NCBI GenBank assembly: GCA_021106775.1
Contig: JAIOTL010000041.1
Coordinates: 1 to 5,061, forward strand
Direction of reading: 5' to 3'
DNA: 5,061 nt
DNA from: Planctomycetota bacterium
Lineage (GTDB): Bacteria > Planctomycetota > UBA8742 > SKZP01 > JAIOTL01
Below are positions 1-5,061 of this stretch, in pieces (within the stretch, counting starts at the first letter, position 1; every line of letters begins with the position of its first letter). The translations under genes and the position numbers were made by a program. The notes below the pieces were generated by a model. The model did not search any database and was not told the DNA's origin. It saw only the letters and a list, made by a program, of their open reading frames with translations.

Positions 1-1
1 T

Positions 2-1519
2 ATGGTTTACATTATCGACCGACTTAACGGCAAAAAGTTAGAAGAAATTGTTGAAGAATTAGGTGGAAATATAGGTGGTGGTGGATGTTCGGGTGGAGGT
101 GGAGGTGGTTGTGGTTGTGGTTTCAACCGTAAACCCAAAAACGTATCAAAAGACAAGATAAGATTGTTTGAAAATGAGCATCTGCTCCCAATCGCTGAAA
201 TCCAATACTTAATTAGTTCAGATAAGACTGAAGACAAATTCCGAGGAACGATACATTTATTCCGATTGATTAAACAGCAGAAAGATTGCTCATACATCGA
301 CGCTCTGAAACCTGCTTTTAGTGCTTATAATCCTAAGCTTATGAATTACATTGAAAAAAAACTGAAATATTTACTGACAAAAACGAGAAATTCCAAAACC
401 AACAGCAAGTATCTTAAAAAATTTCTTTACACATTGTTTTCTGAGCAGAACCGATTTCGATTTCAATTCCTCAAGCTGATTTTCATTACGATGGATGAAA
501 AATTCATCGACAGCTTCATCCAACTTTTGCTAAACGGTAAAATCACGATACAAAAAAATCAAGAAATCCTGATAGATTACATTGTTGAAAGCAAACGCAC
601 AAAATTAATTCCACGCTTGTTTAACTGGCGTTTCAAGGAAGGTATTAAAGATTATAATGTGCATATTTCAAATGAAGGAGCAGAAAATTATTACTATCGA
701 AACATTAGCGTGAGTGATTTTTATGCCAGCATGTTGAAATTGAGTAGACATGACACTCTGCTCAGCACAATAGAAATGTTAAAGAAACTGGATACAGATA
801 AATGCTGTGATATTTCTGAGCTTGGAAGATTATTTTACAAGGAAATTACCGGAACAAAATGTGATTATTACAATTATGACGATAAATACAAATATGATTC
901 TGAAATCCTTGATTCGAATAAAGATTATTTACATGAAGTATATCTGTTCAAGAATGAGGATATCAAACGCCAATTTTATATGGCTGTTTCACGGAACTGC
1001 AGCCTTTATGTTGACAGCGTTATTTACAGCTGGTTTGAGGGTGAACAGGATGAATATTTGAAAAGGAAGATTTTGTGCGGATTCGCTGAAAATATTTTCA
1101 AATTTAAATCTGGTGGAATGTATAGCGATATTTATAGTCATATTGATGATGAAAAAGCTGACAAAAAGCTGATGAAATGGGAAATCCGCAATAATGAAAT
1201 AAGATTCAAGCGACTTGCGGACATTGCGATTAATGACAATTCATCAAGTATCCGTGGTTATGTTTTTAGAATTGCACCATATTTTCGAGCGGAAACGGGC
1301 TGGCACCTAATTAAGCAAATTTTCGACTTTTACAAGCAAAGTTATTCGATTTCATATTATCTAACCGAAATCGACCAGCTTGAACCGGATAAATTACAGC
1401 TGATTGAAGTCGGTAAACTCACGCGGTATTTGTACATCTACCTTATTAATGGACTGGCATTTGAGAAAAATTCGATACCAGCATTTTTCGTGAAAGCTCT
1501 CGACATCCTCTCCCGTTAA
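2..1519 (+). CDS. Unrecognised helical protein with a Gly/Cys-rich N-terminal tract, possibly 5'-truncated
   Basis: I do not recognise this protein and assign no function. The frame is open from the first bases to a TAA at 1517-1519. The first ATG is at 2-4, so the start and its ribosome binding site cannot be judged, and the gene may begin upstream. Visible parts: a short charged N-terminus (residues 1-20), a Gly/Cys tract (21-40, cysteines at 29, 37 and 39), then about 465 residues rich in Lys, Ile, Leu, Phe and Tyr that read as successive amphipathic helices, for example around 108-215. A Tyr-dense patch lies at 289-298. No signal peptide, long hydrophobic membrane segment or catalytic motif is visible, so a cytoplasmic location is likely. 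The helical pattern would fit a HEAT/ARM-like solenoid, but I see no clear repeat consensus. It converges on the lipoprotein gene with a 52-bp gap, so the two are not co-transcribed. Codon-like spacing and length make it a real gene; the minus-strand frame at 7-297 is its shadow. Confidence 0.8.
   Translation: MVYIIDRLNGKKLEEIVEELGGNIGGGGCSGGGGGGCGCGFNRKPKNVSKDKIRLFENEHLLPIAEIQYLISSDKTEDKFRGTIHLFRLIKQQKDCSYIDALKPAFSAYNPKLMNYIEKKLKYLLTKTRNSKTNSKYLKKFLYTLFSEQNRFRFQFLKLIFITMDEKFIDSFIQLLLNGKITIQKNQEILIDYIVESKRTKLIPRLFNWRFKEGIKDYNVHISNEGAENYYYRNISVSDFYASMLKLSRHDTLLSTIEMLKKLDTDKCCDISELGRLFYKEITGTKCDYYNYDDKYKYDSEILDSNKDYLHEVYLFKNEDIKRQFYMAVSRNCSLYVDSVIYSWFEGEQDEYLKRKILCGFAENIFKFKSGGMYSDIYSHIDDEKADKKLMKWEIRNNEIRFKRLADIAINDNSSSIRGYVFRIAPYFRAETGWHLIKQIFDFYKQSYSISYYLTEIDQLEPDKLQLIEVGKLTRYLYIYLINGLAFEKNSIPAFFVKALDILSR
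62..121 (+). repeat. GGT/GGA-rich simple sequence encoding a Gly/Cys tract
   Basis: Sixty bases made mostly of GGT and GGA codons, interrupted by TGT, encode residues 21-40 of the plus-strand protein. Fifteen of these twenty residues are Gly, with Cys at 29, 37 and 39. The tract is much more G-rich than its surroundings. It could be a flexible linker between an upstream domain (outside the window) and the helical body, or a low-complexity cysteine-bearing segment. Gly-rich runs with spaced Cys are known at the ends of some bacterial proteins, where their role is mostly unclear. Repetitive trinucleotides of this kind can change length by replication slippage. Confidence 0.8.
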
Positions 1520-1571
1520 ATAAATTATTCATGAAACCTCAATGATATTGTATCTGGAAATTATCACAGAT

Positions 1572-4508
1572 TTATTTTCCGCCAGCGACGGAGAAGCCGA
1601 ATTCATCGCCAGCATCTTCACCAATAAGTTTTACATTTGCGTTTGATGCATCAATAATAGTAGATGGAGTTGAATTTCCAAAAAAGATGAATGCACAGCC
1701 GGAATTTGTACCGCCCTCGTCGTCAAATCGTGCGCCTACAATGACATCGTCAAAACCATCGACATTCACATCGCCTGCACTGCTAACACTTCCGCCGAAC
1801 ATGTAGTCAGCATCTATACCTTTGAGTTTTACATTTGCGTTTGATGCATCGATTATCGATGTCGGGTTTGAGCTACCAAAAAAAATGAATGCACAGCCAG
1901 ATTCTCTTCCACCGTCGTCGTCTGATTCAGCACCGACAATAACATCGTCATAACCATCATGGTTTATATCATCTGCATTGCTGACGCTTATTCCAAAATT
2001 GTCATGAAAATCTTCACCGATGAGTTTAATATCCGCGTTTGATGCATCGATTACCGAAGAAAGATTAGAACTTCCGTAAAATATGAATGTGCAGCCGGAA
2101 TTATATCCGCCATCGTCATCACCCCAGGCACCAACAATTACATCGTCAACACCATCGCCGTTAAAATCGCCTGCACTGCTGACGCTTGCGCCGAAAAAGT
2201 CGTGAGTATCTTCACCGATGAGTTTTACATCAGCATTTGATGCATCAATTACCGAAGATGGGCTAAAGCTTCCAAAAAATATGAATGCACATCCTGAGCA
2301 AGTTCCATTGTCAGAGTCATATTTGGCTCCGACAATGACATCGTCATAACCATCTCCATTTACATCGCCTGCATTGCTGACATTTTCGCCGAACTGATCA
2401 TCAGCATCAGCACCAATTAATTTTACATTAGCGTTGGAGGCATCTACTACAGTAGTCCAATTGTATCTGCCGAAAAATATAAAAGCAGATCCTGATTGGT
2501 ATCCGCCTTCTTCGTCATAGTGTGCGCCAACGATAACATCATCGTAACCATCGTTGTTCACATCTCCTGCACTGCTGACGCTTATGCCGAATTGGTCGTT
2601 AGCATCTCCGCCTATGAGTTTTACATCTGCATTTGATGCATCGATTACCGAAGATGGATTTGAGCTTCCAAAAAATATGAATGCACAGCCGGAATTGCCA
2701 CCACCGTCGTCGTCTTCGTCCGCACCGACAATAACATCGTCATAACCATCATGGTTCACATCGCCTGCACTGCTGACGCTTACACCGAAATGGTCGCCTG
2801 TATCATCGCCGATGAGTTTTACATCTGCATTCGAAGCATCAATTCTTGGATTCCAGTTTTGCTTTCCAAAAAATATAAACACGCATCCTGATCTGTTTCC
2901 TCCATCGTCATCTGTTCTTGCACCAACAATTATATCTTGATAACCGTCACCATTGAAATCACCTTTAAGATAACAAAATCCTGTTCCTCTGATAGTGAAA
3001 GTGTATGGATTTTCATCGTAGTCGTTGTTTGCAATTGAAATTGTTGCGGAAATATTTCCCGCAGCAGATGGAATGAAAGTTATTGTGAAAGTTGTGCTGG
3101 CTGCAGGGCTGATTGGGGTTATGGTCGCAGATTGACCGATTGTAAACATGGCAGCATCTGTGCCAGTAACATCAATTAAATCGGGTGAACCAGCAAGCGT
3201 AAGTGGTGCTGTTCCAAGGTTTTCGATTGTAAATGTGATAGCAGAACTTGATTTTCCGACGTTAATTCTTCCGAAATCGTAACTGCCTGTGCCGGATGGA
3301 ATGTTGTCTGTGCCTTGTTTTACGTTGATTTCAGGAGAAATCCCCGTTGCTGTAAGACTGAAGGTGTAGGGGTTTTCGTCGTAGTCGTTGCTTGCAATGG
3401 AGATTGTAGCAGATTTCAAACCGATGCTTGTAGGGTTGAATGTGATTGTGAAAGTTGTTGAATTTCCAAATGTTACAGGATTATTTGTTGACGATTCGTC
3501 GACTGTAAACATTGCTGCATCAGTACCGGTTATCTCAATCAAATCTGGCGAACCGGTCAGATTAAGGTCGATTGTACCTAGATTTTCAATTGTAAAAGTA
3601 ATCGCTGAACTGGAATCACCAACGAGCGTATTGTTAAAATTGTAAATACCCGATCCAGAAAATATATTTTGCGATCCTTCCTTAATATTGATTTCCGGCG
3701 CTGTAATGCCATTTCCTGTAATCGAGAAAAAGTACGGATTTTCGTCGGAGTCGTCATTTGCGATGATGATTGTTGCGGATTTTGTGCCGATGCTTGTTGG
3801 GCTGAATGTGATTGTGAAAGTTGTAAAGCTTCCAGGATTTATCGGGGTTTCTGTTGATGTTTGATCAATTGTGAATTGGACTGCATCCGCTCCACTAATT
3901 ATAACCAAATCTGACGAACTCGTTAACAAAAGTTCAGCAGAACCCAAATTTTCGATGGTGAATACAATAACTGGGCTGGTTTCTCCAACTTTCACATTGC
4001 CGAAATCGTAAACTCCAGAACCTGATACAATATCGGTCGTGCCTTGTTTAACATTGATTTCAGGAACAACACCAGCACCTTTTATCTCAAAAGTGTACGG
4101 ATTCTCATTGCTGTCATTGTTGTCAATGGAAATTCTTGCAGAGCTGGCACCTTCTGACGTTGGGACGAACGTTACAGTGAAAGTTGTCGATTCTTCTGGT
4201 TTCAACTCGGTTTTGGTTGCAGTTTGATCGATTGCAAACTCAGCAATATTTGCGCCAGTAATGATGATTGTGTCAGGCGTATCCGCGAGTTTCAGCAATG
4301 TATTTCCAGTATTTTCGATAGTAAATATAACAGCAGAGCTGGAATCTCCAACCCGCACATCACCGAAATCGTAAACACCTGTGCCCGACGGAATTTCAGT
4401 TGTGTCCTGCTTGACAACCATCTCAGGTGTAGGATTTATCAGCACCCCACATCCACTCGAAACTATAAAAGTCAACGATAAAAAGCCAAATATAAGGATT
4501 GATCTCAT
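1572..4508 (-). CDS. Lipoprotein with four choice-of-anchor-D (Ig-like) domains and a seven-bladed FG-GAP propeller
   Basis: A large surface or periplasmic lipoprotein of 978 residues, counted from the ATG at 4506-4508. A GTG directly upstream (4509-4511) is an alternative start adding one residue. Order of parts: signal peptide with lipobox ending at Cys20; four Ig-like choice-of-anchor-D repeats at about 28-146, 149-267, 271-389 and 392-510, each beginning PEhxVKxG and ending near ENPYxFxhxGxG; then seven FG-GAP repeats at 516-978. Every blade carries the D-x-N-x-D-G-x-x-D calcium loop and an F-G-x-x-V-S/A strand. The protein stops at the end of the seventh repeat with no C-terminal sorting domain, which suits N-terminal lipid anchoring. 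In known families the Ig-like domains act as spacers and FG-GAP propellers (integrin alpha type) bind ligands with calcium, so a stalk-and-head adhesin or binding protein is the likely role; the ligand is unknown. It appears monocistronic, with its own promoter. The family call is firm; the function is inference. Confidence 0.93.
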   Translation of the reverse strand: MRSILIFGFLSLTFIVSSGCGVLINPTPEMVVKQDTTEIPSGTGVYDFGDVRVGDSSSAVIFTIENTGNTLLKLADTPDTIIITGANIAEFAIDQTATKTELKPEESTTFTVTFVPTSEGASSARISIDNNDSNENPYTFEIKGAGVVPEINVKQGTTDIVSGSGVYDFGNVKVGETSPVIVFTIENLGSAELLLTSSSDLVIISGADAVQFTIDQTSTETPINPGSFTTFTITFSPTSIGTKSATIIIANDDSDENPYFFSITGNGITAPEINIKEGSQNIFSGSGIYNFNNTLVGDSSSAITFTIENLGTIDLNLTGSPDLIEITGTDAAMFTVDESSTNNPVTFGNSTTFTITFNPTSIGLKSATISIASNDYDENPYTFSLTATGISPEINVKQGTDNIPSGTGSYDFGRINVGKSSSAITFTIENLGTAPLTLAGSPDLIDVTGTDAAMFTIGQSATITPISPAASTTFTITFIPSAAGNISATISIANNDYDENPYTFTIRGTGFCYLKGDFNGDGYQDIIVGARTDDDGGNRSGCVFIFFGKQNWNPRIDASNADVKLIGDDTGDHFGVSVSSAGDVNHDGYDDVIVGADEDDDGGGNSGCAFIFFGSSNPSSVIDASNADVKLIGGDANDQFGISVSSAGDVNNDGYDDVIVGAHYDEEGGYQSGSAFIFFGRYNWTTVVDASNANVKLIGADADDQFGENVSNAGDVNGDGYDDVIVGAKYDSDNGTCSGCAFIFFGSFSPSSVIDASNADVKLIGEDTHDFFGASVSSAGDFNGDGVDDVIVGAWGDDDGGYNSGCTFIFYGSSNLSSVIDASNADIKLIGEDFHDNFGISVSNADDINHDGYDDVIVGAESDDDGGRESGCAFIFFGSSNPTSIIDASNANVKLKGIDADYMFGGSVSSAGDVNVDGFDDVIVGARFDDEGGTNSGCAFIFFGNSTPSTIIDASNANVKLIGEDAGDEFGFSVAGGK
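1575..2963 (-). repeat. Seven tandem FG-GAP repeats of exactly 66 residues (198 bp), forming one beta-propeller
   Basis: Blades in protein order lie at 2766-2963, 2568-2765, 2370-2567, 2172-2369, 1974-2171, 1776-1973 and 1575-1775. I aligned all seven by eye: each is 66 residues with no insertion or deletion, apart from one extra Lys at the very end. Consensus: GDVNxDGYDDVIVGA, an acidic loop with an invariant Asp at blade position 18, SGCAFIFFG, a linker, IDASNADVKLIG, xDAxDxFGxSVSSA. The calcium loop (Asp2, Asn4, Asp6, Gly7, Asp10) is complete in all seven; blade 6 begins DD instead of GD. Seven blades is the integrin-alpha number. The array starts in mid-blade and ends with the missing half, as expected for velcro closure. 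Confidence 0.92.
2979..4427 (-). repeat. Four tandem choice-of-anchor-D / ASH-like Ig domains (about 121-residue period)
   Basis: Four homologous units lie at 4071-4427, 3708-4064, 3342-3698 and 2979-3335, with domain starts 363, 366 and 363 bp apart. Shared landmarks are PEINVKQG at the start, SGxGxYDFGxxxVG, the strand xxxITFTIENLG, D-L-I-x-I-T-G-x-D-A, TTFTITFxP and a closing DENPYTFxhxGTG. The pattern matches the choice-of-anchor-D / ASPM-SPD2-Hydin-like beta-sandwich fold. The first unit is the most diverged (MVVKQD start, DNNDSNENPYTF end); the third and fourth are closest to each other. The units probably form a rigid spacer that lifts the propeller from the membrane. Confidence 0.88.
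4449..4508 (-). other. Lipoprotein signal peptide (codons 1-20, lipidated Cys20)
   Basis: The N-terminus has a short positive region (Arg2), a hydrophobic core (ILIFGFLSLTFIV) and then S-S-G-C. Cleavage before Cys20 by signal peptidase II and lipidation of that cysteine are expected. The box is slightly off-consensus because Ser, not Leu/Val/Ile, is at -3, although Gly at -1 is standard. The next residues (GVLINPT) contain no Asp at +2, so there is no classical Lol-avoidance signal holding it at the inner membrane; outer-membrane placement is plausible if the host follows the enterobacterial rule. Confidence 0.8.
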
Positions 4509-4516
4509 CACTATTT

Positions 4517-4521
4517 ACTCC
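4517..4521 (-). promoter_or_regulatory. Ribosome binding site of the lipoprotein gene
   Basis: The minus strand reads GGAGT here. GGAG is 9 nt from the ATG (4508) and 6 nt from the adjacent GTG (4511). Both spacings are workable. I chose ATG because it is the stronger initiator; the choice changes the protein by one residue only. Confidence 0.7.
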
Positions 4522-4598
4522 ATTTTGAAGTATTCTATGTTTGTTTGCTCAAGTGACATGATTTAAGCCTTGAGTGGAAAGCAATCGAGCATTTTACA

Positions 4599-4628
4599 AT
4601 TATACCATTTTTTGCCACATTTTCTCAA
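4599..4628 (-). promoter_or_regulatory. Sigma70-type promoter with extended -10 for the lipoprotein gene
   Basis: On the minus strand TTGAGA (4628-4623) matches the -35 consensus at five of six positions. It is followed by an 18-bp spacer and a perfect TATAAT (4604-4599), with TGG directly before the -10 giving the extended TGn motif. A start site near 4592 would leave a leader of about 84 nt before the ATG. Other AT-rich near-matches exist in the region, but this is the best by far and is closest to the gene. It lies downstream of the tRNA terminator, so it gives the lipoprotein independent transcription. It is not the TTTG/TAnnTTTG type typical of Bacteroidota. Confidence 0.6.
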
Positions 4629-4964
4629 CAATATTTTCAGCATTTTATATTACCATTTAATGATAAATTAACACGCATTTGAGTCTGTAAGTTTGTTTAC
4701 CTCAATAATTATCTTACATTGGATTCATAAATATTAAATAATCACACGAAAATATTCACCAAATTTCATATACTTTTCAACAAGCAAGCAACCATTATGC
4801 AAACGCAATCGGTGTAATCTTCTTGTTGTATCTGCATTCAGCCTTAAGCTCGTTTTAATTTATTATATATTTTATTGTACAGATTGAAAACGTAAATTAG
4901 CAGAAAATCTATAAGCATTTTTATGACTCATAAAAGCTCAAGAACGAAAAAGAATGAACGCAAT

Positions 4965-4995
4965 AAAAAAAGGTTAAAGCTGATTCGCTCTAACC
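4965..4995 (-). terminator. Intrinsic terminator of tRNA-Asp
   Basis: On the minus strand GGTTAGAGC (4995-4987) pairs with GCTTTAACC (4980-4972) over 9 bp, one of them G-U, with the 6-nt loop GAATCA and a run of seven T (4971-4965). The stem begins 11 nt after the tRNA CCA end. This is a textbook Rho-independent terminator and should separate tRNA transcription from the lipoprotein gene. Confidence 0.9.
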
Positions 4996-5006
4996 CTTGT
5001 ATATTC

Positions 5007-5061
5007 TGGCGAGGACGAAGGGACTCGAACCCTCAACCACCGGATCGACAGTCCGGTACTC
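5007..5061 (-). tRNA. tRNA-Asp (anticodon GUC), 3' part; 5' end outside the window
   Basis: Read on the minus strand from the window edge: the 3' strand of the D stem (GAGT), A26, the anticodon arm CCGGA-CTGTCGA-TCCGG with anticodon GTC (genomic 5047-5049), a 5-nt variable loop, the T arm GAGGG-TTCGAGT-CCCTT, the acceptor 3' strand CGTCCTC, discriminator G (5010) and an encoded CCA (5007-5009). GUC reads the Asp codons GAC and GAU, and discriminator G73 is a known aspartyl-tRNA identity base. The 5' acceptor strand and most of the D arm lie beyond position 5061, so the acceptor pairing cannot be checked. An intrinsic terminator follows. Confidence 0.95.

Larger units (their letters stand above)
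4509..4964. other. AT-rich non-coding region between tRNA-Asp and the lipoprotein gene
   Basis: No coding frame of any credibility is present on either strand. The part near the gene holds the ribosome binding site and the promoter. Within the leader, CTCAAG (4548-4553) and CTTGAG (4569-4574) form a 6-bp inverted repeat with a 15-nt loop; the stem does not extend, so it is at best a weak hairpin or operator half-sites. A second perfect TATAAT on the minus strand (4867-4862) has only a poor -35 (TTTTCA, 17-bp spacer) and is probably a by-product of base composition. From 4629 to 4861 I see only AT-rich sequence. Confidence 0.6.

Noticed and set aside
7..297. Minus-strand open frame with a proline-rich stretch
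   Set aside because: It is the antisense shadow of the Gly/Cys tract; the Pro run is simply the complement of GGT/GGA codons, and no ribosome binding site or homologous motif supports it.
807..1061. Plus-strand 84-codon frame
   Set aside because: It lies wholly inside the 505-residue gene in another frame and shows no protein-like features of its own.
1520..1571. Possible bidirectional terminator between the convergent genes
   Set aside because: Only a 5-bp TGATA/TATCA pairing can be drawn, with no GC-rich stem and no T run on either strand.
1572..1600. Possible frameshift or premature stop truncating the lipoprotein
   Set aside because: The sequence after the stop does not continue an FG-GAP repeat in any frame, and the propeller is complete at seven blades.
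1575..4427. CRISPR-like or intergenic tandem repeat
   Set aside because: The periodicity is coding: the units are protein domains in one continuous frame and there are no spacers.
2554..4566. Several short plus-strand frames opposite the lipoprotein gene
   Set aside because: They recur with the DNA repeats and encode antisense products of the Ig-like and FG-GAP units, so they are shadows.
4862..4890. Second minus-strand promoter (TTTTCA, 17 bp, TATAAT)
   Set aside because: The -35 is poor, the region is extremely AT-rich so a TATAAT is expected by chance, and a better promoter lies nearer the gene.
5007..5061. tRNA-Asp 3' end as an integration (att) site for a mobile element
   Set aside because: No second copy of the tRNA 3' end, no integrase and no phage or element genes are present in the window.

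Overview
The window is AT-rich bacterial chromosomal DNA. Three things suggest a diderm bacterium: a lipobox signal peptide, a sigma70-type extended -10 promoter with a Shine-Dalgarno site, and a tRNA gene with an encoded CCA. I cannot assign a phylum. Repeat-rich FG-GAP / choice-of-anchor-D lipoproteins of this kind occur in many environmental and host-associated diderm lineages.

Layout. (1) Positions 2-1519, plus strand: an unrecognised protein of about 505 residues, Lys/Tyr/Phe-rich and mostly helical, with a striking Gly/Cys tract near its visible N-terminus. Its true start may lie before the window. (2) Positions 1520-1571: a 52-bp convergent gap without a convincing terminator. (3) Positions 1572-4508, minus strand: a 978-residue predicted lipoprotein. 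It has a lipobox, four immunoglobulin-like choice-of-anchor-D domains of about 121 residues each, and then exactly seven FG-GAP repeats of 66 residues, which should close into one integrin-alpha-like beta-propeller. (4) Positions 4509-4964: a 456-bp AT-rich non-coding stretch holding this gene's ribosome binding site, about 84 nt of leader and a good promoter; nothing convincing is seen upstream of that. (5) Positions 4965-5061, minus strand: the 3' two thirds of tRNA-Asp(GUC), followed by a clear intrinsic terminator.

The lipoprotein dominates the window. I read it as a membrane-anchored stalk (four Ig-like domains) carrying a calcium-loaded propeller head, most plausibly a surface-exposed binding or adhesion protein; the ligand and function are inference. 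The promoter and the tRNA terminator indicate that it is transcribed on its own and not with the tRNA. Nothing ties the plus-strand gene to it functionally. No mobile element, CRISPR array or phage gene is visible. I found no clear evidence of a wholly new system; the least explained parts are the plus-strand protein with its Gly/Cys tract and the nearly invariant cysteine in the propeller blades.
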